Shown: piece by piece, positions 43,826 through 55,497 of the stretch
Layout of the letters: every line of letters begins with the position of its first letter
Numbering within the stretch: the first letter of the stretch is position 1
Source of the DNA: Carcinoscorpius rotundicauda
Lineage: Eukaryota > Arthropoda > Merostomata > Xiphosura > Limulidae
Direction of reading: 5' to 3'
NCBI GenBank assembly: GCA_011833715.1
Contig: CM022396.1
Span: 32,189,533-32,253,532, forward strand
DNA length: 64,000 nt
Position numbers and translations under genes: made by a program
The notes under the pieces: generated by a model
What the model saw: only the letters and a program-made list of their open reading frames with translations
The model's database searches: none
Told to the model about the DNA's origin: nothing

Positions 43826-45795
43826 TTGGTTAGTTATTTCGCGTTTATTGGCGCAAAACAGCTAGGTTATCTGCGCCAAACAATCTGTAAAAAAAAGTAA
43901 AATTATTATAACATGTAAAAAGGAATTAATTTTAAATACAACAATGGACAAAATTCGGATAAAATATTTAAATAGCATTAAAAAGGTCAATGGCCCTTAA
44001 ACATTTAAAAACACTAATAAGGCAAACAGTGTCGGCATGGCTAAGCATGTTATAGCGTGCGACTCGTAATCGGAGGGTCGCGGGTTCGCAACCCCTTCAC
44101 GCAAAACATGCTCGCCCTTTCAGCCGTGGGGGCGTTATAATGTGCGGTCAATCCCACTATGCGTTGATAAAAGAGTAGCCCTTCCGTAACCGAACCAGGA
44201 CAACTTCCTCCTTCCGCTCTTTATGCAGATAAGACGGTCAAAAAACAATAGAAGGGTTATTATCACTTTGCTTATTCGTAGAGCCGAATCTTGACAACGG
44301 AGCTATAGTCCATATAATGGGACAGCGATGCCAATTATAGTACAGACAGTCTTAGCTGCGGTACCAGCAAAGTTGGATAGAAACAAAAGATAAAGAAAAA
44401 TGGATTAGTCGGTTTTGAACATCGACGAAAGCAGGATGAGAACTAACATGAAGCTATTCAAGGACCAGTAGAGAGGTAAAGGAGTTGGTATAAATAGAAA
44501 AACTGGTGTAGTGCATTGCTTTTACGTGATCCTTAGCAAAAGAAATGTCATACAACTGGGCAGTGAACATAGAAACTGTAAAGGAGATCCTCTGTGCAGC
44601 CACTTAATCAAAGCAAACCATGACAGAGTCAAAAAAGGTCACAAGTGGGAATGGTAATAAGCCATGATGGGATGTGCTGACAAGTGGAGACAATAACGTC
44701 ATCCAAGGACAGACCAAATTCAGCTAGCTGTGCCTGGATACAAATGCCGAAAGGAAGAATGGCAGACCATCTATTCTGAAAAACAATAGTTCAGTGAGGA
44801 ATAAAGACACAATCCTAGGAACGATGTTGTAGTTAGGATAGAAGTTTTGAAACATAAAGACAAGAAATTTACGAGCGATGGAGGTGAAGAGGAGGTTCTT
44901 GAAACAAAATGTACAAATTCCTGTCTGAATAAGTGCAGAAAGCCCCCGTTCAAAACTGTAGCCCCATATGGTGAACGGCGTCAAACATCTTCAATGTTGA
45001 GATCCTGGCAGAACCATATGTCATGAACCCATAGTCCAGTTTTGATCGATTGAGAGCACGATAGATGTTTAGCATAGAGCATCGACGTGTTATCTTGTAT
45101 ACGTTACAAAATTGAAGGTCAGCTTACTGTCAAAGATAAGCCCCAAGATCTTTGCCTCAGGGACCATGGAAAGAATAAAATCACGCAAACAGAGCTCGTA
45201 TTCGGGATGAATACTCAATTAGTGAAAAAGGTGGATGCAAACAGTTTTAGAGAGAAAAAAAAAGAGATATAACTTTTTGCTATAGTTCACTTAAACAAAC
45301 GTTTGAGGGCAGTCTCAAACTGCCAGTCAATAAACCTCATTCTCAACGACTGACAAAAGATGTGGACGTCATTGACATATAACCTATTTGAATCAGTAGG
45401 AGGAAGTTGTGCAGTGATGGCATTAATCTTTTCACTGAAAAGTGTGACATTCAAGATACAGCCTTAAAAGATTCAAGCTCTTGCAGGAAAAAAACGTGAA
45501 AGCGTCAAACCCACACGGTCTTAGAATCGCTGGTCCCTTAAATGTTCTGTATAAATGGTAAATGGCCACACATTTCATCAGAGTGGAGGCCTCACAAAAT
45601 TCTGTACGTCCACGTAGTATGGTAAGCCTTCTCAAAGTAAAATAATACAGAAAAAAAGATATTGTAGTTTGAGAAAAACTTATCTGATTGATGTTTCAAG
45701 TCAAATCAGGAGGTTTGCAGTGGAGCTATGTCGTCGGAATTCAAACTGGATGGGCGAGAGGAGGTTTGATTCGAAGGACCATTATTAGTTTCCGA
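43826..45795 (-). mobile_element. LINE-1w copy d, 5'-truncated, minus strand
   Basis: It begins at the family 3' end: on the minus strand TTGGCGCAGATAACCTAGCT with a perfect 8-bp stem TTGGCGCA/TGCGCCAA. It continues back through decayed RNase H and RT sequence to the GFRRQHST region, where it stops near 45,795. A SINE-A fragment plus a deletion of about 250 bp interrupts it at 44,028-44,180. Many stops. Confidence 0.85.
44028..44180 (+). mobile_element. SINE-A with tRNA-like head, 3' half deleted, inside LINE-1w copy d
   Basis: Head CGGCATGGCTAAGCATG, then GACTCGTAATCGGAGGGTCG and the B box GGGTTCGCAACCCC, then the body to AAAAGAGTAGCCC, where it joins LINE-1w sequence directly. The missing SINE tail and adjoining LINE sequence were probably lost in one deletion. 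Confidence 0.82.
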
Positions 45796-46280
45796 CTGAT
45801 TTCTGTCAACTGTAAGCAAATACCTTGGTACTTAATCAGTAATGGTAAAGAGTTCGTATAAAACACAGAAAAGGTTAAAAAAACGAATTTCATTACGTCA
45901 GTCGTCCATCTATTTCATGATGCGTGTATAATTGTAAAACCATGTCGAAATTTTGCACGTTGATTATTATGTTAAACGTGTAATAAAGTTTTCTTTGTTA
46001 TACATTCAAGTTGTCTCGAAACTTTATACCATAGTTTAGTCCTTCTCGTTAACTTTACTCAATTTAAACTTTTTTCTTTCAGGTTTATTTTAACTCTGAA
46101 TGCTTAAATTAATCCAGTCTTGATTTTTGTCTTTATAACCTCTATTAGTACTATAATCACTGAAATACTAAAAACTATCAATCTCTGCAACTAGTTTGCA
46201 ATATATCTTTATTCAGATATGCTCCTATACATTTTTCAGAATTTTCTAGCAGGTGTTACGAATGAAGAATAATATTTTTG
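45796..46280. other. Unassigned sequence
   Basis: AT-rich. Nothing recognised between the truncated 5' edge of LINE-1w copy d and the Penelope-like relic. Confidence 0.5.
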
Positions 46281-46785
46281 TCATAAATATGTAAAAACAG
46301 CTGGTTTGGGTTGAGAAAATTCTTTATGTAGAGGAGCGAACAACGTTTCAACCTTCCCTGATCATTGTCAGGTTCACAAAGAAAGAAAGAGGTAACTGAT
46401 CGATAGCTGACCACATATTTGAAGAGGGTTGTGTAACTAAGTATAGGAATATAGAGGGTGTGCTTAGATGTTTCATTATATTTATTAATATAGGTATAAA
46501 GGTGTTCCTTTGTATTGGTTAATTTTGGGCTTGAGTTGTTGTATAGGTAAGGCTTCTTTAATTTTGCGTTTGTTTATGTTTATTTCTTTATTTGACTTGC
46601 AGTGTTCAAAAACGTGTGAAAGTGACTTTTTATGTTCTTTGAATCTGGTTTCCATTTTTCTACTTGTTTATCCAATGTAGAAGTTGTGGCAGTTATCTCA
46701 TTGTATTTTATAAATAATGTTGATGCGGTGTTTGTCAGTGTAATTTTTTACATAGTATAGACCTTAGTTTTGTGCCCTGTTTTTG
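46281..46785 (-). pseudogene. Penelope-like element 3' end with GIY-YIG endonuclease relic
   Basis: Minus-strand frame ending at 46485-46487 reads CDN-type sequence DNCHNFYIG, then TSRKMETRFKEHKKSLSHVF and EHCKSNKEI: the YIG, Arg and EHxxxxxxxHxxxHC features of the Penelope-type GIY-YIG endonuclease. Two in-frame stops lie around it. It is followed (lower coordinates) by a 3' UTR with GTTGAAACGTTGTTCGCTCC and CCAAACCAGCTGTTTTTAC, the sequence that also makes up the three hairpin insertions. The reverse transcriptase part is absent, so the copy is 5'-truncated. Confidence 0.8.
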
Positions 46786-46823
46786 AATAAAATTAGTATT
46801 AACTGACATGTCATATTACGATT

Positions 46824-47610
46824 GAGGTATGCAAGAAAGCATGTAGATAACCCTTTACTTATTGGAAGAGTTTTCTTTGGTCAGACGAAACTAAAATCGA
46901 GCTTTTCGGCTACAAATGATGTTCGCTACATTTTCCGTAAGAAGGGGAAACGAAATATTCCAAAGAACACCGTCCCTACAGTTAAACAAGGAGGTGTCTC
47001 GATCATTCTATGGAGTTCCTTCAGCTCTTCTGGTGTAGGCAGCCTTCACTGTGTCAACGGAATCATGAAAAAAGAAGAGTACATTAATACATTAGGCACT
47101 TATATCAAGAATGATGCTCGACACTTGCGGCTTTGGCGTCGTTGGATCTTCCAGCACGACAATGACTCTGAGCTCACATTAAACTATGTGCAATCCTGGT
47201 TGCAGAGGAACCATGTAAGTGTTCTGGTGTGGCCATCGCAGTCACCCGATCTCTACCCAATTGAAAACGTCTGGCATGAGTTGAAGGCCTTCTGTGAAGA
47301 AGAATGGAAGAAAGTACCAGTCGAGTACTGTCAAATGATCATGGAGGGCTATGAGGAGAGATTGCGCCAAGTAATTCACCGGAAAGGCTACACAACTGAC
47401 CATTAAAATATACACATGAACATTTTCTGCCCCTCCTATGTTTGGTTATTTATTTATAAACAGTTTATTTGTCATTCACTTTATATAAAAATTTATGTAG
47501 ATGAGTGTTCGTAAAATATTCGTAATATCCTGATACTTTTTAAGTTATGGGGAAAAATCTACTCACGACGCAGGGGTACGAACACTTTCTGTCGCCATTG
47601 TATCTGTCGG
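46824..47610 (+). pseudogene. Second Tc1 family: transposase C-terminal relic and 3' end
   Basis: About 194 codons stay open: RYARKHVDNPLLIGRVFFGQ, RKKGKRNIPKNTVPTVKQGG, FQHDNDSELT, WPSQSPDLYPIENVWHELK and HRKGYTTDH. The second Asp and the Glu of the DD34E triad are present. The first is lost: FFGQTKLK stands where WSDESK is expected. There is no ATG, and the 5' half and left inverted repeat are missing, replaced by the Penelope-like relic. The element ends at about 47609 with GTACGAACACTTTCTGTCGC...TTG before TA. Confidence 0.87.
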
Positions 47611-48725
47611 TCTTCAATAAACCTGAATAACACTGTAGTTTAAACGTAGCAGTGGTGGATGCTGCCATTATACTTCAAATTGAGTGGCTTCGATTGCAGT
47701 ATGGACAAGTAAAAACGTATTTCAGATGTAATTCTTGTCTACACACTTATATGTCAAGTTTAGGACGGTGCACAAAAATAAAATTAATAAAGCTTTAATC
47801 CCTCACTTTTTATCCAGGATGAATTTCTGTGAGACAGATACACTGATACAAAATTACGTCATGAATACAGCATGCAAATTGTGAAATAAACTGTATGATA
47901 TGCTTTATAAATTATTACCTGTTTGACCTCAATACAATGTTTATATAAGGAAATATCAAGTTAATCAAACTTGTAATTGTATATGCTCAAACTTTGTATC
48001 TCATCTTCAGCAGTCCAAAAATTCCTGCTGTTATTTTTCCTATGCAATGGTTTTATGCCTTTCTTGTATTCCCAAACAGGTTGTCGATAAGGAACAAAGT
48101 GAATAAAAATAGAGGAGTAAAGCGGACATAGTTAAAACATGAATACTGTGAGATAAATAACGTGTTTTGATACCCTGAAGAGACAGGACTTCAGCAAGTT
48201 GTTCCGATTACATGGATTAGTTAAAAGAATGTTTTAAGAGTTAATTTATATCACCTATAAATTTTCGGGTTTGTAAGTCTCAGTAAATCTCTGAGTTATT
48301 TGTTAAGCCCAAAATAATAAGCTAACAAGATAAAGAATGTTACTTTAAAGTATATATTAAGCTTAATTCCGAATTATAGCAGGATAACGTTTCTTTAATG
48401 GAGATCGTGTTTTGTATTAAAAAAACTCCATAATGTGTATCTTCTTTTGCAATGTCATAGGTAATCTAGGATTGTGGGATACTGCACTGAGACTTTAATC
48501 TGACTTAAGTGTGGTAGAGACAGATATCTTTTCTCTTGTATCAAGAGACAATTATAAAGTTCTATGTCTATTGCAGACGTGCTTTACTCTACCTGCCCCG
48601 ATAGGCATATTTTAAATAGGCATATTGTTCAAATCAGCTACAAGATTAGCTTGTAATAATGCAAGACTCCAGTCCCATATTCGTGAAATATGTATATATT
48701 TGTTTTTATTCGTTTTAGGTATGTC
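47611..48725. other. Unassigned sequence
   Basis: AT-rich and non-coding. No repeat family recognised. Confidence 0.5.
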
Positions 48726-48992
48726 GGTCCGGCATGGCCAGGTAGTTAAAGCATCCGACTCGTAATCTGAGGGTCATGGGTTTATATCCCCACCACACCA
48801 AACATACTCGCTCTTTCAGACGTGGGAGCATTATAATTTGACGGTCAATCGTTGATAAAAAAGTAACCCAAGATTTGGCGATGGGTGGTGATGACTAGCT
48901 GCTCTCCCTGTAGTCTTACACTGCTAAATTAGGAACGGTTAGCGCAGATAGCCCTCATGTAGTTTTGCGCGAATTTCAAAAACAAACAAAAA
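48726..48992 (+). mobile_element. SINE-A, full length with tRNA-like head
   Basis: Head GGTCCGGCATGGCCAGGTAG, ACTCGTAATCTGAGGGTC and B-box-like GGTTTATATCCCC, then body, AGCGCA/TGCGC terminal stem-loop and a CAAA-type tail. A good reference copy for the family. Confidence 0.9.
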
Positions 48993-49144
48993 ATTTAGAC
49001 GTGTCTCCAGGTATTTTACTTTGCTGTCCATATTCAATTTGTTTGTATTTTTTGTGAAAGATGTTGCTTACCTGCTGCTTATTATCTTTGAGACGCCAAT
49101 AAACGTGATTATAATACTATCTTTAAATTTTCTGTAGAAGAATA

Positions 49145-49271
49145 AAACTTGGCTTAGATACTACATTGCAATAAACCAGTGTCACGCTATTCAAATTTAG
49201 AATGGGTATGGCCTTATTTTTAGCATACCATAAGTGTGAATCTGATGAATTCATGGCTCACAACCTAATGC
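49145..49271. repeat. Left arm of a large inverted repeat
   Basis: About 126 bases, roughly 90% identical by eye to the reverse complement of 49896-50021. Shared blocks include ACTTGGCTTAGATACTACAT and GAATGGGTATGGCCTTATTT. Confidence 0.88.
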
Positions 49272-49439
49272 TGCAAAGCCATATTCCGTACTTTGAATTT
49301 CTGAGTGTGTTATAAGAGTGAAATTCAAATGTAACTGTTTGATCAGGAAAAAAATCCCAATAGGTGCTGTTAACTAACGTCCTTTACTACAGTTTCTCAA
49401 TTAAATGTTAAGACGTCTATACCAATATACATTTAATCC

Positions 49440-49870
49440 TTGTGTTGTTTTTGCACGAAATCTTGAACCATAACCTGCAAACCTGTATTTAGCCATTCAA
49501 GGCTGTTCTTACACTTTCACCCTTGAGAAAAATTTAAAATTTACGGCCACCCTCTAGTTTTAGATAATATGATTTCCCCAAAAAAACGCTTTTAAAATGT
49601 TGGCCTCTGCTCTGTTATTACCGACAGCAATTCATTCCATTAGTCAATCATCTAGTTAGAAAAATTAATTGGAGCTTTACCTGTCTTTTCAAAATTTTAA
49701 ATCTGTGTCCTTTTCTGTTATTTTCACAATATAGCAGAAATAAATCAGATGTCTTTATACTATCGATCCTAGGGATAATGTGCTAAACGTCTATAAAAAT
49801 TACTTCTTAGCTTTCATTCTCAAGAGAATATAAAAGATCTGTTTTGCCATATAATTCCTGCATTCCCAGA
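49440..49870 (-). pseudogene. CR1/L2-like LINE 3'-end relic
   Basis: Minus-strand conceptual translation near 49,590-49,740 gives NRKGHRFKILKR followed by a weak LTNGMNCCR stretch, resembling the RGHxxKL...FFSQRVINDWNSLP end of CR1/L2-type reverse transcriptase proteins. It is heavily decayed with several stops, so the family call is tentative. Confidence 0.4.
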
Positions 49871-49895
49871 ATTATCATAGCCACCCACTGAGGGT

Positions 49896-50021
49896 GCATT
49901 AGGTTGTGAACCATGAATCATCAGATTCACACTCATGGTATGCTAAAAATAAGGCCATACCCATTCTAAATTTGAATTGCCTGACACTGTTTTATGACAA
50001 TGTAGTATCTAAGCCAAGTTT
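49896..50021. repeat. Right arm of the large inverted repeat
   Basis: Reverse-complement partner of 49145-49271. The 624-bp interior carries the CR1/L2-like relic. The outer boundaries fall at ACTTGGCTTAG on both sides, with no obvious flanking duplication. Confidence 0.88.
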
Positions 50022-51025
50022 GAAATCAGCGTCACATCTCTCAGTATTATTTTTAGCTTATTTAACAAATGAAATGTACAGATACAATTATCTCTTTTGA
50101 CTTGTAATCAATAGCAGAAGAGACTCCGCAGCACCAAGATCCTATTCTTCAGCGACAATGTTTAATGGGTTCCTACTATATTAAAGAAGTGACGCGTGTC
50201 ATCAAAACATGGACGTACTGTATTTGAAAGTAATTTACTAAATATTTCTCCAAATAACTAATTGATCCAAGTAATTCTGTAGTATTTCATCGTCTTTAAT
50301 ATAACTAAAGATACTCAAGAGATTACTTTATCCACACACTTCACTAGTTATGCCCTATTGACATCAGTACTGCAATTGAGAAAAAAAAAAAAGCACAAGA
50401 TGTGAGACAGCGACGTAACCAGCAGTATTAAGTGGGAACAGTTCCCACCGCCGAACTATCCACCAGAAACTTCCCACCTTAGATAATCAGGATTTAAGGT
50501 GCTAAGATGTCTAAGTTTTCCATACATCATGACTCCCACTCACGTGAAAATTTTTGGACCGCCATAATAGTCATTCTATGTAACTTGAACCAAAAGAAGT
50601 ATCTCCAATCAGATGGACGAGTTTAATAATAGTTCAGAACCGCATCAGGCTCCCATCCGTTATAAAAAATTCTAGAAACGCCATTGTCTGAGGTACCCCA
50701 CTAAAGGAACCAATTTGGCCAGACTCAACTAGTTATAACTTTTTGATTTCACTCATCCACCATATAACACTTCAATTTACTAATTTTTCGCCAGTTCCTG
50801 GTGATGCGAGTTTTTAGCTAATCTTCGTATGACATTTTATCAAAAGTTTTGAAAACTAACAAATGCCAAGTTCACACTGTTTTTATCATCCGAATAACAT
50901 AACACACTGGAAAAACAAACATAAGCAAACTCTTCATTTTTGCTTTCGAGCACTGAAAAACACTTTTTTTTTGCACGTGTATTTGAACAGTTAAAGGCTG
51001 TACATACACTGAGTTATTAATTTAA
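50022..51025. other. Mostly unassigned; possible small hAT-type MITE at 50408-50686
   Basis: Between CAGCGACGTAACCAG (50408) and the complement of CAATGGCGTTTCTAG (ending 50686) lies about 280 bp with GTGGGAACAGTTCCCACCGC. The end sequences look like hAT termini but match only 9 of 15 positions, and no 8-bp duplication was found. The rest shows nothing. Confidence 0.3.
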
Positions 51026-51276
51026 GTTTTTTTTTAATTTCGCACAAAGCTACTCGAGGGCTATTTGTGCTAGCCGTCCCTAATTTAGCAGTAAAACTAG
51101 AGAGAAGGGAACTAGTAATCACCACCCATCGCCAACTCTTGAGCGACACTTTTACCACCGAATTGACCGTCACATTATAACGCCCCCACGGCTGAAAAAG
51201 CGAGCATGTTTGGCGCGAACCCGCGACCCTTAGACTACGAATCGCAAGCCTTAGTACGCTTAGCCATGCCGGGCCT
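51026..51276 (-). mobile_element. SINE-A, near full length with decayed head
   Basis: Tail first: AGCACA/TGTGC stem version, body, then a head readable on the minus strand (GGCCCGGCATGGCTAAGCG ... ACCCGC). The G+C-rich head end sits at 51,276. Confidence 0.88.
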
Positions 51277-51524
51277 ATTAATTTAAGAGTTAAGAGTGTT
51301 TTTCAAATAATCTGTTTAACAAGAGATGATGTTAATATTAAGGGACTTTGAGAATGGCAATTTATTTTTCCTTTTTTTTTCAGTGTTTAGTTTTTCTAAT
51401 TAACACAATCTGATTAACATAAAGAATAAAATGTGAATGTCAGTTATTTTGTTTCACTGTATTAGTAAAACCTTGAAGGAAAAATATACGTTATTTAAAC
51501 TTTATATGTCATTTGCAACACTAG

Positions 51525-51727
51525 GCATAACCAGGTGAGTTAAGGCGTTTGACTCGTAATCTGAGTGTCGCGGGTTCGAATCCCTGTGGCACCAAACAGG
51601 CTCTCCCTTTCAACCCTGACTGTCAACCCCATTATTTGTTGGTAAAAGAGTAGCTCTAGTCTTAAATTAGGGACAGGTAGTGCAGATAGCCCTCGTTTAG
51701 CTTGGCGCGAAATTTAAAAAAACAAAC
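51525..51727 (+). mobile_element. SINE-A with head, internally deleted
   Basis: GGCATAACCAGGTGAGTTAA, ACTCGTAATCTGAGTGTCGC and the B box GGGTTCGAATCCC are well kept. The GGCGGTGGGTGGTGATGACT block is missing. The 3' end has the stem-loop motif AGATAGCCCTCG. Confidence 0.87.
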
Positions 51728-51859
51728 CTCCTCAAAAATGTATTAGAATTATCTTTTATTGTAACTGTTTGCGCTATGGCAGATGTCAGTATGATTCCTA
51801 ATAATCAAACGCGACTTGAGCATAAACATAACCTTGTATTGTACTAAATGGACAAGTGG

Positions 51860-51986
51860 CATCCTCCCAGTGGCACAGCGGTATGTCTGTGACATCGCAC
51901 TGCTAGAAACCAAATTTTGATACCCGTGGTGGGCAGAGCACAAATAATTCTTTGTGTAATTTTGTGCTTAATTGAAAATAAACAAG
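51860..51986 (+). mobile_element. SINE-B copy
   Basis: CCCAGTGGCACAGCGGTATG head, decayed B box (TTTTGATACCC), CGTGGTGGGCAGAGCA, then the TTTGTGTAATTTTGTGCTTA tail of the family. Confidence 0.75.
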
Positions 51987-52294
51987 TGGCATACATACTG
52001 GCCAATCAACGTCACCTCATAGCTTGAAAGCAGAATTAATAAATCTTCATTATTTTACAATGTATAGTTGTTTTGCAAAATACACATTTTATTCTTCAAG
52101 TTTCCTTTAACATCGTGGTTCTAAAACCAATTATTTTTGTTTTAGGGATTTCGCAGAAGCTGGTGAAATTGTTTTTAAATTGAAATATTACAAAAGCATA
52201 ATAAAAAATCTAAATAACACCTGACCCTCCTAGATCGAGCAAAACACGACCGAAACCTGACTCAGACAAGACCGGAAGATCACGATAAACTTTC

Positions 52295-52530
52295 ATTTTG
52301 TTTGTTTGTTTTTTTAATTTCGCGCAAAGCTGCATGATGGCTATCTGTACTAGAAATGTAAAACTAAAGGAAAAGTAGCTAGTCATCACTATCCACGCCA
52401 GCTCTTGAGCTACTCTTTTACCAACGAATAGTGAGATTGACCGTTAAATTAAACGCCCCTACGGCTGAAAGGACGAACATGTTTGGTGTGACGGGAATTC
52501 GAACTCCTGACCTTCATATTACGACTTGCT
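52295..52530 (-). mobile_element. SINE-A with partial head, decayed
   Basis: Tail-first copy with a deletion after CTATCTGTACTAG. The B box reads GGAATTCGAACTCC on the plus strand. The head ends in CATATTACGA-type sequence. Confidence 0.82.
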
Positions 52531-52751
52531 TCACATCTTGTGTGCTGCTGCATATAATGGGCACATGAGTTGTTTGTGTAACAAATATTAAAGTGGAACC
52601 ATAGCTGGAAACCAAGTTACTACAAAAAAATGAGTGGAAGAGCAACAAAAATTGCGAACTAAAAATCATATCATTGTCCAAGTACTTTAATGCAGTAAAT
52701 TGTCGTATATCAATTTAATCAATAAAGATCTTGCGGATTATTATCATCATA

Positions 52752-52950
52752 TGCCACTTAATTCCTGAAGGAACATAGGGCCGCAATTGCTGCGGTTTCT
52801 GTAACAGACTGGTTTTTAACCGAGTAGATTGTTAGCCTACTGCACCACTCCCAACTCGGAGAACCTTTTCTCAGCCCACCGAGGGGAATCGAACCCCTGA
52901 TTTTAGTGTTGTAAATCCGGAGACATACCGGTGGACTAGGAGGGGGTCGT
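52752..52950 (-). mobile_element. SINE-B head joined to an unclassified repeat
   Basis: 52872-52950 is a well-kept SINE-B head on the minus strand (CAGCCCACCGAGGGGAATCG, TAAATCCGGAGACATACC). The preceding 120 bp (GCCGCAATTGCTGCGGTTTC...) looks repetitive but I cannot name it. Confidence 0.6.
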
Positions 52951-52991
52951 GCGGAGTATACTACACTAAAACATATTTCAAATACAGTTGT

Positions 52992-53116
52992 TATTGTTTG
53001 TAATTAAACACAATGCTACACAAATGGCAATGTTTGCCCTGCTTATCACATGTATTGAAACCCCGGTTTTTAGCGTTTTAAGTCCGTAGACTTACCACCG
53101 TACTACTGGAGAGATG
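52992..53116 (-). mobile_element. SINE-B copy
   Basis: TTGTAATTAAACACAATGCT tail region, TATTGAAACCCCGG (B-box complement) and TAAGTCCGTAGACTTACC head. Nearly complete. Confidence 0.75.
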
Positions 53117-53752
53117 CAAATAAATTATGATTCTAATATCAAATTGTAACGAAAGAAATTTAGAGTATATTAAAAAAGTTGAATAACATATATGTTATTA
53201 ATATATTATAAAAAACATAGTTTATTTTGAGATGTACATATAATTGCAAAAGAAGCAGTGTAATTATAGATAAAATTGTTTTAATTTTAAAAGATACACC
53301 CTGAAATTCATTCTGTTTACATCGTATTCACTGAACAGTTTTATCACAGCACGTATTAATATTATAATATATCAAAATTAGGTGTAACGAGATGACATCA
53401 TGTAGTGCGCATTTTATGTCGTTTTGAATACTAATTTGAAATTATTCTAAAAATAATGTAATATCATTACAAATTACAATATAACATTTTATTTCGAAAA
53501 TAAATTAAAAATCTAGAATATTCCCCCAATTCCGGTTTAAGTCAGTGATTACTTAACACAAAATTCCAACCCTTAAAATGACCTTGTGTTACTACATGTA
53601 TAAAAAGCTGTGCTTCGAAACAAAATATTGGATTACTTATTAACACTTGTATCGTACAGAGAACGCTGTTTGATTTCCATACTCTCTTATTAACAGTTTG
53701 TCGCATATACTCTTACACCGAATTCAGGTGACAGAACGGATTAGTGTTTAGT
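53117..53752. other. Unassigned AT-rich sequence
   Basis: Very AT-rich. No gene, repeat family or RNA recognised. Confidence 0.5.
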
Positions 53753-53762
53753 GCTTTGGAAT

Positions 53763-53948
53763 TAGCCGTGGGGGCGTATAATGTGACGGTCAATCCCACT
53801 ATTCGTTGGTAAAAGAGTAGCCCAAGAGTTGGCGGTGGGTGGTGATGACTAGCTGCCTTCCCTCTAGTCTTACACTGTTAAATTAGGGACGGCTAGCACA
53901 GATAGCCCTCGAGTACCTTTGTGCGAAATTCCAAAACAAACAAACAAA
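53763..53948 (+). mobile_element. SINE-A (headless) with 10-bp target duplication
   Basis: Starts TAGCCGTGGGGGCG and ends with the GCACA/TGTGC stem-loop and a CAAACAAACAAA tail. GCTTTGGAAT is repeated at 53753-53762 and 53949-53958, so the missing head reflects 5' truncation at insertion and not later decay. Confidence 0.92.
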
Positions 53949-53958
53949 GCTTTGGAAT

Positions 53959-55289
53959 CCTAATCAAAATCTACGAGTTCGTGGTCTGTTCATGTTATGT
54001 TGCTGTGCCTCTGAGCTTTGTCTCCATTGCTAATGTTTACACGGCTGCACAATAAATAGCATTGGCTAGCTGTGATTCATTTGTGATGGACTGGCATTCA
54101 ATCAGAAGAGTGGTTTCACTATTTTCATCCGTTTGTGCAGCGTTATGCTACAGAAAACCGTATATAAATGCCAGCCCTGTGCATCTTTTGAAGTGCAACA
54201 AGGACTAATTTACAAGTTAACCGACTTTTGAATTTTAAAGACCTTATTTGTCATTTGTTTCATTGTGTTTTATATGTCAGCAAGTAAGTCTTCAGAGATT
54301 CCATTTAAAAAACAGAGCAAGTACTGCAATATCAGTTTTCATGAATACCTCAATAATTTAATGATACGAATACGCATATCTGCGTTTAAGTAATATCTTT
54401 AGTTTGAAACACTTTATATTGCTTTACAAAAAAGGAATCTAATAACGTACCTGACGTGGCTCAGCGGTTAGATTATGCATCTGAGGCTACACGGTTCACG
54501 CCATGTTACCTTCAAAGAAGAAATAAACGATGTTTTGCATTTTACGGTTGTTAGCATTGACTACATATAGCTGCCTTCCATTTACTTCATCTCTTCAACG
54601 TTAGAAAAGGGTAGCTCGAAATTCAACACAAGGTAAATATAGTAGTGAATCACTAGTTGTTCTGTTTTTTATTAATATAAATATTGATTCTGACTTCCTT
54701 GTCTGAGATAAAAAGTCAAAATATTGCACATGGTCTAAATATGCGTATAAAAATAATTTTATACTACTACTATTCGCCATCTTGTGTCAGTTTTAAAAAT
54801 TTATATATTTGATATATTGCCTTCATGTATTACATCCGTCTCTAAATGTTCATAATGTTTCATTTACATCGTTAATTATGATTTTCAACTCAGCAGTTGT
54901 ACATACAAAAAATTGATATGCTAAGATCTACAAAGAACGCTTTTAAAAACAAAACTTTAAAGCGATTTATTTAGTGATTCCTGAGTGATCATTTAAAGCA
55001 TTTACGTTGTATACTTACTTCAGTTGCGCATCATAAAAATGAAATGTCAATGACACTCCGATAGTATACACATCGGCTAATGTAAATAGTATAACAATGT
55101 TGAATTGTTTCTAATAAATATCTGCACATTTAAAACGTTTATTGATCTCTTCATTTGATCGATGTAACCTTCAAATGGGCTATATTTATCTTATCAACAC
55201 AAACAACCTAATAAAATATACGTTCTTTTTTTATACACGTACAACATAGCAGGGTGAATGGACGTCTCATGACTTATCAAATCTTATTG
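53959..55289. other. Unassigned sequence with a possible core promoter
   Basis: TATATAAATGC at about 54,160 is followed 110 bases later by ATGTCAGCAAGTAAGTC, which could be a short first exon with a donor site. No second exon was found. A tRNA-like stretch (GTGGCTCAGCGGTTAGATTA) lies at 54,456-54,475 and may be another retroposon head. Confidence 0.25.
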
Positions 55290-55497
55290 GTTTTTTTTTG
55301 TTTTTTTTGGAATTTCGCACAAAGCTACTCGAGGGCTATCTGTGCTAGCCGTCCCTAATTTAGCAGTGTAAGACTAGAGGGAAGGCAGCTAGTCATCACC
55401 ACCCACCGCCAACTCTTGGGCTACTCTTTTACCAACGAAAAGTGGGATTGACCGTCACATTATACACCCCCACGGCTGGGAGGGCGAGCATGTTTAA
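55290..55497 (-). mobile_element. SINE-A (headless), well preserved
   Basis: T-rich tail, then a nearly consensus body with the GCACA/TGTGC stem. It ends at GGGCGAGCATGTTT. A short direct repeat, AAATCTTA, flanks it. Confidence 0.9.

Noticed and set aside
46822..47406. Intact Tc1 transposase gene
   Set aside because: No ATG, N-terminal DNA-binding half missing, and the first catalytic Asp is replaced (FFGQTKLK).
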